From: Parapristionchus giblindavisi
Taxonomy: Eukaryota; Nematoda; Chromadorea; Rhabditida; Diplogasteridae
Length of the DNA: 64,000 nt
Assembly (NCBI GenBank): GCA_943737045.1
Contig: CALSFV010000102.1
Span: forward strand, 124,001 to 188,000
Direction of reading: 5' to 3'
Position 1 is the stretch's first letter, and each line of letters starts with the position of its first letter. Shown here piece after piece: positions 24,001 to 34,207 of the stretch. The position numbers and the translations under genes are program-made. The notes beneath the pieces are model-generated. The model was given only the letters and a program-made list of their open reading frames with translations, was not told where the DNA came from and did no database searches.

Positions 24001-27000
24001 CGTCTCCTCTGCCAGCTTCTGAATCCATGCAATGTGATCCAGTTCAGCTTGCGTCAAAGTAGGCTCCTGTTGAATCTCTTGACTAACAGCTTCTTGTCGG
24101 TAAAGAGGTTGAGATGCTGTTTCATAGCTCTGCCCTCTCTCGAAGGATTCGTGATCGAACGATCTAACAAGATCTGCTCCAGATGTGACACTTGATCTCT
24201 CATCATCTACCTCTTCTTCCGATCCACTCTTGATCAAATCGACGCTATCCATTCGTTCGCGTATCAATGAAACCTCGTCAATGATTGATCGTGAAGCGAC
24301 TCCAGTTGGACTTTGTTCAGCCATCTTCTGGATGTATGCGATGTGATCGATTTCCTCTTGAGTCAATTCCGGTTCTTCAGAGACCACTTCAGCAGTAGGC
24401 TCTTCGTGATCGAAGGAGCGATCAACATCCGCTCCTGATGTAGAGCTAGAGTGCGGACGGTCCTCGGGTTCATGAATTTCGATGGAAGGGTGGATCGTTG
24501 GTTCTCGCAGGGGTGGTGGAGGTGGTCGTGCTGGTGGTACCGTTGACACTTGCTGCATAGCCGTCTCCTCTGCCAGCTTCTGAATCCATGCAATGTGATC
24601 CAGTTCAGCTTGCGTCAAAGTAGGCTCCTGTTGAATCTCTTGACTAACAGCTTCTTGTCGGTAAAGAGGTTGAGATGCTGTTTCATAGCTCTGCCCTCTC
24701 TCGAAGGATTCGTGATCGAACGATCTAACAAGATCTGCTCCAGATGTGACACTTGATCTCTCATCATCTACCTCTTCTTCCGATCCTCTCTTGATCAAAT
24801 CGACGCTATCCATTCGTTCGCGTATCAATGAAACCTCGTCAATGATTGATCGTGAAGCGACTCCAGTTGGACTTTGTTCAGCCATCTTCTGGATGTATGC
24901 GATGTGATCGATTTCCTCTTGAGTCAATTCCGGTTCTTCAGAGACCACTTCAGCAGTAGGCTCTTCGTGATCGAAGGAGCGATCAACATCCGCGCCTGAT
25001 GTAGAGCTAGAGTGCGGACGGTCCTCGGGTTCATGAATTTCGATGGAAGGGTAGATCGTTGGTTCTCGCAGGGGTGGTGGAGGTGGTCGTGCTGGTGGTA
25101 CCGATGACACTTGCTGCATAGCCGTCTCCTCTGCCAGCTTCTGAATCCATGCAATGTGATCCAGTTCAGCTTGCGTCAAAGTAGGCTCCTGTTGAATCTC
25201 TTGACTAACAGCTTCTTGTCGGTAAAGAGGTTGAGATGCTGTTTCATAGCTCTGCCCTCTCTCGAAGGATTCGTGATCGAACGATCTAACAAGATCTGCT
25301 CCAGATGTGACACTTGATCTCTCATCATCTACCTCTTCTTCCGATCCACTCTTGATCAAATCGACGCTATCCATTCGTTCGCGTATCAATGAAACCTCGT
25401 CAATGATTGATCGTGAAGCGACTCCAGTTGGACTTTGTTCAGCCATCTTCTGGATGTATGCGATGTGATCGATTTCCTCTTGAGTCAATTCCGGTTCTTC
25501 AGAGACCACTTCAGCAGTAGGCTCTTCGTGATCGAAGGAGCGATCAACATCCGCTCCTGATGTAGAGCTAGAGTGCGGACGGTCCTCGGGTTCATGAATT
25601 TCGATGGAAGGGTGGATCGTTGGTTCTCGCAGGGGTGGTGGAGGTGGTCGTGCTGGTGGTACCGTTGACACTTGCTGCATAGCCGTCTCCTCTGCCAGCT
25701 TCTGAATCCATGCAATGTGATCCAGTTCAGCTTGCGTCAAAGTAGGCTCCTGTTGAATCTCTTGACTAACAGCTTCTTGTCGGTAAAGAGGTTGAGATGC
25801 TGTTTCATAGCTCTGCCCTCTCTCGAAGGATTCGTGATCGAACGATCTAACAAGATCTGCTCCAGATGTGACACTTGATCTCTCATCATCTACCTCTTCT
25901 TCCGATCCTCTCTTGATCAAATCGACGCTATCCATTCGTTCGCGTATCAATGAAACCTCGTCAATGATTGATCGTGAAGCGACTCCAGTTGGACTTTGTT
26001 CAGCCATCTTCTGGATGTATGCGATGTGATCGATTTCCTCTTGAGTCAATTCCGGTTCTTCAGAGACCACTTCAGCAGTAGGCTCTTCGTGATCGAAGGA
26101 GCGATCAACATCCGCTCCTGATGTAGAGCTAGAGTGCGGACGGTCCTCGGGTTCATGAATTTCGATGGAAGGGTAGATCGTTGGTTCTCGCAGGGGTGGT
26201 GGAGGTGGTCGTGCTGGTGGTACCGATGACACTTGCTGCATAGCCGTCTCCTCTGCCAGCTTCTGAATCCATGCAATGTGATCCAGTTCAGCTTGCGTCA
26301 AAGTAGGCTCCTGTTGAATCTCTTGACTAACAGCTTCTTGTCGGTAAAGAGGTTGAGATGCTGTTTCATAGCTCTGCCCTCTCTCGAAGGATTCGTGATC
26401 GAACGATCTAACAAGATCTGCTCCAGATGTGACACTTGATCTCTCATCATCCACCTCTTCTTCCGATCCTCTCTTGATCAAATCGACGCTATCCATTCGT
26501 TCGCGTATCAATGAAACCTCGTCAATGATTGATCGTGAAGCGACTCCAGTTGGAGTTTGTTCAGCCATCTTCTGGATGTATGCGATGTGATCGATTTCCT
26601 CTTGAGTCAATTCCGGTTCTTCAGAGACCACTTCAGCAGTAGGCTCTTCGTGATCGAATTCGTGATCGAAGGAGCGATCAACATCCGCTCCTGATGTCGA
26701 ACTAGAGTGCCCATCATATACGTCCAACTCCTGATTTCTAATGCATTCCTCGCCTCCTTTAATGGTCGTATTTCCTTGCAAAATTAGTTGTTGAAGTGCC
26801 GAAGCTCTCGCGAATTTTTCCAGCCATGATATTTGTTCGGGATTAAGTGGATTGAAATCTTGAGCAGATGAAATTTCTTTGGAATTGTCATCTTCTTCAT
26901 CGTCTTCGTATCCGAGCACTTCGTATACTTCAACTGGTGATATTGATGATGATCCAACTGATCCCTCACAACTACTATTCATACGTGGTGATGATCCCTG

Positions 27001-27062
27001 CACCATGTCTTCTTCCAAAATCAGATATGGAAGTGATTCCAAAGTATCCAGAGATGGTCGCT
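12037..27062 (-). CDS. Giant repeat-encoding exon (array B and first units of array A)
   Basis: This reading frame is open for 15 kb and is entered through a ttgcag acceptor at 27063; the first nucleotides (ag) complete a Lys codon begun in the exon ending at 27248. The TTG at 27042 is internal and not a start. A unique acidic segment of about 120 residues comes first and contains a diverged copy of the repeat helix (LNPEQISWLEKFARAS near 26830-26780). Then follow 24 copies of a unit of about 191 residues and three copies of a 102-residue unit. Each unit carries TSGAD-x2-RSF, one or two LTQ-E-DHIA-IQK-AE helices, a proline-rich run (PPARPPPPPLREP or APPRPP) and an RER-D-S segment. The product should be highly acidic, mostly disordered with regularly spaced short helices. 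The frame stops at 12037 inside a scrambled repeat. Function is not recognised; a scaffold of the Clarinet/RIM type is one hypothesis. Confidence 0.85.
12976..26706 (-). repeat. Coding tandem array B, 24 units of 561-585 bp
   Basis: Twenty-four units recur with spacings of 573 bp (most), 561 bp or 585 bp. The differences are whole copies of a 12-bp block encoding FDHE, present once, twice or three times. Each unit is a dimer. The first half carries ELTQEEIDHIAYIQKMAEQ followed by SIIDEVSLIRERMDS; the second half carries TLTQAELDHIAWIQKLAEE followed by a PPARPPPPPLREP stretch. Units differ by few, often shared, substitutions (HPS/YPS/HSS, GVAS/LVAS, KRGS/KSGS, FDHES/FDQES), the sign of continuing unequal exchange or conversion. 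The array is wholly coding. Confidence 0.95.
15418..25317. repeat. Tandem 5,133-bp higher-order duplication inside array B
   Basis: The order of unit lengths from 15418 (six of 573 bp, then two of 561 bp) is repeated from 20551. Rare markers are displaced by exactly 5,133 bp, for example the tgataccggtgac variant at 18268 and 23401, and ctagagttgg at about 17449 and 22582. Nine units were therefore duplicated together, with a few later substitutions. Confidence 0.8.
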
Positions 27063-27247
27063 CTGCAATGAATTTGTCATTTCATCATTGTACGTTGGTA
27101 TGATTATTTAAAATGATAGCACATTCAAATTGCCTTTTCAAATTATTTTCACACTTTATCCAAAGAGGAACCATTCACAAAGATTTGATCCAAAAAAGAT
27201 ACAGGAACATATTTTGTTATTAACTGTAATGGTAATGGTGAGCATAC

Positions 27248-30200
27248 TTTCTGATTGCAATGAAGGATGTTGTTCGATAGATTCAATCATTTCTTCTCGC
27301 TCATTCTCTTTTATCATCTCTTCTAAACGTTTTGCACTCTCAAATGAGTGGAATTTGTGCTTTGCACTAACTTCAGCCAACTGAAAGATGTTACTTATTG
27401 TTCTCTTCCTCTAAATTGATATAATCCATTCATAAATAATACAATATATACTTACAGAATGTAATATAATTTCGTCTTCCTCTTGAACTCCTTTCAATAC
27501 ATTCTCTCGTAGTGATGCATGAGCAAATGCAATGACCTAAACATTGGGTTTTACACAATTAACACGTTTGGAATTGACCTCTTCAGCCAATCTTGCGCAT
27601 TGCGTATCAAGTGCTCGACATTCTTCATCACTCATGTTTAGCATATTTACCTGACGATGGTTATGTATCAAGACCATTTTCACATTATCTATGCCTTCAA
27701 AATATAATCATAGAAGTTTTTCATAGAACATTAAACTTTTTCAAATGTTTGTAGTGCCATTGGGTTCAAGAGATCCTTTGCGAATTAATGCATAATAAAA
27801 AGAACTTGGAAGATTAACATGGATTAATTGCAGACCTGACTATATACAAGGCGGAATATTTGACGAGTTAAATCATCAGCGAAATGATTAATTGATGATA
27901 GAAAGATATGATGAAGCGCTTCAGTAACAAGAAAATGAGATAGATCATCCACATAGGAGACTACATCAGCATCCATCGTTGATGTACTAGCTATAAAGAA
28001 AAATCTTAATATACGTTTTTTTTATATTATACTCTTCAATTTCAGTTTTTAAAAAAGTTTGCTATATTAACGACCTTAACATCTCACAAATATTCAATAA
28101 TGCCCCTGATAAATATTCAAACAAATAATCATTGTATTATCTTACGCTGTTCTTCGGCTATTCCAACATTATCATATCCCGCAAACCATAATGAGATCTG
28201 TTTCGTTAAACTTCTCACTGTTTTTGTTATAGTAGACGGAACCTTAAATAATTATTCAAATTATTATGGCTGATCATTTCAAACTTCGGGGTCATAATAT
28301 TGTTTCAGTTGACTAGCCTCTTCAGTAATTGGTTCTTTTCTTCTCTTTGTTGGTGTAGCTTGTGCACTTAGTGTCACTTCCATTGCTGAAACAATTAAAT
28401 AATTGGACATTTCGCTCATTTTAGACAACGACAACTCCTTCCCTTCATTCCTTCAGAATTCCAATCTAATCATGATATTAATGAGTCATTGCATTGGCCT
28501 TATACACCTATGCCATAATGACATAACGTATTACATTTCGCTATGTACATATGTGTCATCGTAAATTGTGGAAAAAACCCTGAAGGTCAATTGTTATACG
28601 GTAAAAAGTTGCCGTAACTAGCGGCCTTTCATAGTAATTTTATGGCCCATATACTCGAGACCAAAAACACTCCAAAATCTCCAAAATCGAAATGTAACAC
28701 AGCGTAGGAAGAATACGTTCGCTTTTTCGTGACTAACCTTTTCGATAAATATATTTTATTTTTACAAATTGCAAACGGGATTAGAACCCGCGTGGCGCGG
28801 CTACAAGTGCTGACTATTATTATATAATAACTAAACACTGTGCAACACGTACTGCGCTCTCGAATCTGTTAGAGAACATCGTATTAACACTTTCTTCTCG
28901 ATAATGGCATATCTTGATTCTCTTGAATCCAAATCTCTTGGATCCCCTTTAAAGCGACACCCCAATTTGAATCTCTCCGCTCTGGCCACACTCTCTCGCT
29001 TGTTTACGAGAGGGTATTACCAATGCGGAGAACAATTTGCTTGGGTGCACCTTTAAAACGCAAACGCGTTTAAGATACTTGAAAAAAATATAACATCGTG
29101 GTTGATCACTACTTCCATATACAGCATTTTCAGTATTTGATAGATATGATATTTGTACTAACTTTCAGGTAATAATTCCATTTGGATGATACTAGGATAA
29201 TCATCATCATCATATCGTGGAGGTGTAACTATCTCTTCAACTGTATCTTCTTCTTCTTCGTCTTCATCACCTTCTATCAATAATTCAATCGATTGAGGTC
29301 CATGTAATCTTCTCATTTTTCGTGGATCAATCACTATACGAGCCTCACGACGAGATTGTTGTGCACGACGGAGAACCTTAAAAATAGAGAACAAGTGTGA
29401 AAAGTGGAATAACATATTTATCAAGTCCACTCATTTATTATTGGCAACTAAGAACGAAAATTCCAAGATCAGTACGAATTACATTTTTTTAAACATTTTG
29501 CGATCTCGTCTAGGAAGTTCTATAAACGATTTCCTATTCTATTAAATCTCCTAGAAAGTCCTGGTGCTGTCTACTAGGGTTGCCGTTGCGTAACCGTAGT
29601 CGAATTTACCGCGCCCTATTCCCATCTCTTGCCCCTCTCTCGTATTTCCCGCACGAGAGAAGAGGGATTGCCAGAGGGTGCGTAGTCATATCTAACTCCC
29701 CTCTCATCTGAGAGCTTAGCAGTCAACAGCAAAGTTGTAGCTCACATCGATCCGGTTCTGATTCTTTTTTGGAAAAGTCGAAACGATAAAAACAAACGAT
29801 ATGGCATTCGTTCTACGGTTTCAGAGGGAAATCGAAACAATTACAGTTTTAAATAAGTATTGGTGTGGACATTTGAATTTCTCTCAATGATCAGAGGAAT
29901 CAGATTCCCCTCTGAATATTGATTATGGCGAGTCCCTGTCATTCCAATCATTTTTTCATTTACATGATTCATTGTCTAGAGAGACACAAGAAACATTTGT
30001 GTCAATTTGTGACAAGATTTGTCAAAACTTAACAGCATTCACATTTTTATCATTTTTCACGGTCTTGATGAAGTATTATCCAAGAGTTTTAGTGTGAATC
30101 TGTTTACCCAATGCAAATATGAATAATAAAAAAAAATTTAAAAAAGTAACAGCGCTGCGGAGCAAAATTGGTTTGCTGTGGCATACTGTAGAACGTTTCT

Positions 30201-33200
30201 GTAAATGCGCTAACTTTTTGATTTCTTTTTTAAACCTTATTATGAATATATTTCTCATTACTTGACTCCATTTTGTGAATTTACACAGATCGTGGCATCA
30301 TTCAGACTGCAAAACTGGTATTCGGTAGGATTTTCTCCACAATACAGCGTTCGCATCTTATTATCTAAAGTTATGGCATCATAATTTTAACGTTTCAGAA
30401 TTCTGTTGATTGCGTTGATGACTGTTTATCACTGTTGTTAATTATCCTTTGAAACAAAGTAAAGTATTTTTTAAATATTTTTTGAGTCATTGTTTTCAAT
30501 TTTTTCTTCCAATATTTTTTTGAAATTATTTTTTTTAAATCTGAGCCCTGCATTCGATAGCTATATATATTGTCAAGATTCCGTGCAAAAAAAGTCAGGC
30601 CTAAATTCGAAGTTAAGTCAAGCTATGACAGTTTTTTTCCAGTTGTTTTGTTCCGGTTAGGCCTTTGCCAGAAGCTCTCTCTTATCTCCATTATCTCTTG
30701 ACTACTCTCTGTTAATACAACAGTATCGCATCGATTGTTTCATTCTAAGATTGATGAAGTAATGGTTTTTTAATGACTGGTGACTGCGTGATGTTAGCAG
30801 ATTTACAGAAACATTCTAAAGTATGCCACAGTATATCAATTTTGCTCCGCAGCGCTAGCTTTTACTTTTTTTCAATTTTTTTTATTATTCATATTTGCAT
30901 TGGGCAAACAAATCCACTCTAAAACACTTGCATAATACTTCATCAAGACCGTGAAAAATGATAAAAATGTGAATGATGTTATGTTTTGACAAATCTTGTC
31001 GCAAATTGGCACAAATGTTTCACTTGTGTCTCTCTAGACAATGAATCATTTAAATGGAAAAAAAATGATTGGAATGACAGGGACTCACCATAATCAATAT
31101 TCAGAGAGGAATCTGATTCCTCTGATCATTGAGTGAAATCAAATGTCCACACCAATACTTATTTAAAACTGTAATTGTTTCGATTTCCCTCTGAAACTGT
31201 AGAACGAATGTCATTTCGTTTGTTTTGATCGTATCGACTTTTCCAAAAAAAAATCAGAACCGGATCGATGTGAGCTACAACTTTGCTGTTGACTGCTAAG
31301 CTCTCAGATGAGAGGGGAGTTAGATATGTCTTCAAACGTGCCTCAATGGGGGCGAGGCGGGTGGAATGAAGGGAGACTGTCAGGGAGAGGCAAGAAAGAG
31401 TGCGTAGTCCCCGCAAATGTGCGGGGATTACGCACTCTCTGGCAGTGGAGGGGCAAACTACGAAGTTGGGAAGGGAGAGAGTGCCTCTCACGGGCGATTG
31501 CTAGAGTTCTTGAAATGCCGAGGTGCGATCGTAAAAATAGATTTATTCTCAGGTAGATTTTTTCTATTAGTCCAATTTTTTTATGAGGAACGAACAACTA
31601 TCGGTGAACGTTTTAAGCCATTAACCACGTTGCTTGCATATCGCTCCGAGGAATTAGCTAATTTCGCCTGACCCATCAAAATTTTGTAAAAATGTCATAA
31701 CTCAGTCTGTAGTTGAGCTACGGGCCTCAGATTCAACAAGTATTATCACATGGTCATAGGGCATCACCATGCCAATTTCAGAAGGATTCCGCTACTTAAA
31801 GAGAAAATTAGAAAAAAATCCCATACCATTTTTGGGCATACGGTATTTCCCAGCCGGTTTTTCTAAAAATCTAAACATTTGGTGTAATGTGCCCAAACAT
31901 CTACCTAACACATCTACAAAGTGGCGAGATTACAGGAGTTTAATTACGACTTTTCCCATAAAAATACCATTGACAGTCAAAGTGGATGGAACCTAATTTC
32001 GTTCGTTATGGAGAATTTTTACGGGTCAATAACCCAGTATTTCATATCAATTTCGATCGGATTTTGAACCAAATGTTTAATAAGCACATTTCCTACAAGT
32101 ATCCTCAATTTAGTTCCACTATTGGACATTCCACCTTTTTCATCTGTCTCTTTTCTCGCAAAATTCCACTTTGACTGTCAATGGTATTTTTATGGGCAAA
32201 GTCGTAATTGAACTCCCGTAATCTCGCCACTTTGTAAATGTGTTAGGTAGATGTTTAGGCACATCATACCAAATTTTTTGATTTTTAGAAATACCCGCTG
32301 GAAATACAGTATGCCCAAAATATGGTATGAGATTTTTTTCGAATTTTCTCTTCTAGAAGCGGAATCCTTCTGAAATTGGCATAGTGGTGCCCTATGACCA
32401 TATGATAATACTTGTTGAATCGGAGGCCCGTAGCTCAACTACAGACTGAGTTATGACATTTTTACGAAATTTTGATGGGTCAGGCGAAATTAGCTAATTC
32501 CTCGGAGCGATATGCAAGCAACGTGGTTAATGGCTTATAAGCCTTTTTTATAAAACGTTCAGCGATAGTTGTTCGTTCCTCATAGAAAAATTGGACTAAT
32601 AGAAAAAAATCTACCTGAGAATAAACCTATTTTTACGATCGCATCTCGGCATTTCAAGAATGATGAAATCATTTCATCATCGTAGGTAATAATCAATAAC
32701 ATACAAATTTTCTCCAATGGTTACACTATTTAATAAAACAAACCGGAGGCCAATTGATCAAGTAAGAAGAAAGTTATAGCGATTCGAATTTTGGGGCCAG
32801 ACTTTTGCACGGTACTGTACCTACCTCAATTCGAGAATGGAGAATCTGAATCGCGAATAAAAATCGTATCCCTTGTGGAAAAATTTTGAGAAAATTAGCA
32901 TATTGTACTCAAAAAATCAGTCTTTTGAAGAAAACAGGTAGAAGATGGAGTTTTTGCATGTATCCTTTGTTGAGTAACTTCTAGAACAGTTAATTTCGAA
33001 TCGATTGGAAAAAAATTTCTTGCTGTAGGCCAAAAATTGAGTGAGATATGGCTGCCCGAAGTGGAAGATCAAAAAATCGATAAAAATGCAAATTTGGCGA
33101 AACCAAGTGTCTAGGCCTTCTCCTTTACGTCATAATGGTCAATAATATAAATTTCATCCAAATCGGTGAGAAAAAATTTAAATCTGTCGGTTGGCTTCTT

Positions 33201-34190
33201 TCATTCTTACAGGAGATCCGTGTTAATAGTTTTATTGTTACAATTATTTTAACACGTGCATGCATTTCACTCTTGTACATTGTTTTATTTATTTATTTAA
33301 TCAATGACAATGACAACATTTGTATATTAATGACTAACTTGTTGTATTCTTTCTTGTTGTTCCCTCGTTAATTCATCCACTGGTATTGAAGGAGATAGAG
33401 GAACTTCTTCCATATCATCTAATGATCCTTCTCAAATCATCTTATTATTAAAGATGGAGGCCATCGAATGTCTATGCAAATGTATAACATATCTATTATG
33501 CAAGGGACAAGTTATATGCAAGAAATTAGCACGACCATTCATCAATCCCGTAGCGCAGTGGTAAAAGTGCTCACTAGTAAGCGTAACGTTTCGGGTTCGA
33601 AACCTATTGCTGAACTTTCCTATTTTCAAAATTTCGCGCCTTTGCCTGTACATCAAGCATGGATTCATTCATGATTCTAGCGATCAATAAGCTAAATTAG
33701 CATAAACTAATTTATGTAAGGTATGCAGAATAACTTTTGCTATCTTTCTGTCTTCACAGTTTGTTCACGAAAATATTGCCCGGACACCACCTTTAAGACG
33801 TCTTTTTTATGACTTTCGCTCTTTAGGTTTAATCATTCGAGCTGTGAATGAAAAAAAGTTTTGATAATGTTCAATAGACACATGGATCATTCAAAAAGTG
33901 AGGATAAAGAGATATAAACCTTGTTTGAGTGCAGCCCTTCCTTCTTTCATATCAGGGTGTTCTTCTTCTCCTCCTCCTCCCCCATCTTCTTCTACTGATG
34001 GAGGTTCTTCTGATGTCTGCACACCCATCATTCCTCTGTAAAGAGTCTATTTTTAAGTAATAATGTCTTTCACTTTTTTCCGTCTGAAAAAGAATTGCTT
34101 TGAAAACAGGCAAATCACACTGGTCCGAAAATGATGGGAAATATTTTACCGGAAAGTTGTTCTGTACATGTTCTTTAGCTCGTGCGCCAT
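27248..34190 (-). CDS. Ten 5' exons of the giant repeat-protein gene
   Basis: Proposed exons on the minus strand: 34190-34150, 34035-33920, 33430-33339, 29376-29163, 28385-28285, 28242-28146, 27990-27836, 27650-27579, 27536-27456 and 27380-27248, joining the giant exon at 27062. Every junction is GT-AG and every phase agrees, giving about 367 codons without a stop. The start MAHELKNMYR lies 5 nt after a ttttcaag acceptor, as expected for a trans-spliced leader. The product is acidic and Ser/Glu-rich. Exons 3 and 4 together form a helix LTREQQERIQQVLRRAQQ, related to the helix repeated in the giant exon. Exon 7 encodes an amphipathic helix (FLVTEALHHIFLSSI), and exons 8-10 a charged helical stretch. 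No catalytic domain, signal peptide or membrane segment is visible. Intron 3 (33338-29377) is swollen by transposons, while introns 5 and 8 are only 42 nt. Upstream exons beyond the mariner at 34208 cannot be excluded. The model is inferred; no transcript was seen. Confidence 0.7.
28772..28850 (-). repeat. tRNA-like SINE head in intron 4
   Basis: On the minus strand a degenerate A-box-like region (gcacagtgtttag) is followed about 45 nt later by a B-box-like gggttctaatccc. Spacing resembles a tRNA, but no full acceptor stem can be drawn, so a tRNA-derived SINE is preferred over a tRNA gene. The rest of intron 4 (29162-28386) shows nothing else recognisable. Confidence 0.4.
29575..31506. mobile_element. 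Foldback hAT-like element, copy 1 (right end truncated), intron 3
   Basis: It starts with tagggttgcc and consists of two long inverted arms (about 29575-30230 and 30790-31506) around a centre of a few hundred bases. The arms match the intact copy at 39793-42016. The right arm ends at tgctagag, about 60 bp short of the expected gcaaccct terminus, exactly where the palindrome at 31507 begins. No transposase reading frame is visible, so it is non-autonomous. Confidence 0.75.
31507..32660. mobile_element. 1.15-kb palindromic element (MITE/foldback)
   Basis: The ends ttcttgaaatgccgag and ctcggcatttcaagaa are inverted copies, and matching continues through both halves to a centre near 32085. No coding capacity and no convincing target-site duplication were seen. 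It abuts the truncated foldback element on its left, suggesting insertion with a deletion. Confidence 0.75.
32661..33338. other. Remainder of intron 3 with a Tc1-like terminal sequence
   Basis: No gene is seen. At 32786-32815 the sequence ggccagacttttgcacggtactgta reads, on the other strand, like the end of a Tc1-type inverted repeat (tacagtaccg-gcaaaagt). A similar terminus occurs at about 50266-50283. A small perfect palindrome, gatgaaatcatttcatc, lies near 32663. Confidence 0.35.
33540..33615 (+). repeat. tRNA-like SINE head in intron 2
   Basis: An A-box-like tagcgcagtggtaaaag is followed at tRNA spacing by a good B box, gggttcgaaacc. Stems are incomplete, so this is a tRNA-derived repeat rather than a confident tRNA gene. 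Confidence 0.45.
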
Positions 34191-34207
34191 AAGTTCTTGA
34201 AAATGTA

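Noticed and set aside
12873..26439. Repeated + strand MLHSRLL frames and minus MHGFRSW frames
   Set aside because: Overprinted frames within array B units. Their conservation follows from DNA-level identity of the array.
1..26706. CRISPR array or centromeric satellite
   Set aside because: There are no alternating spacers, the units are long and protein-coding, and the genome has spliceosomal introns.
27040..27042. TTG at 27042 as the translation start of the giant frame
   Set aside because: The exon continues upstream through an in-frame acceptor at 27063 and joins further exons in phase. A TTG start is not expected for a nuclear gene.
31159..32438. Several 60-110-codon frames in and around intron 3
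   Set aside because: They lie in foldback and palindromic elements, show no protein-like composition and are mirrored in the opposite arm.
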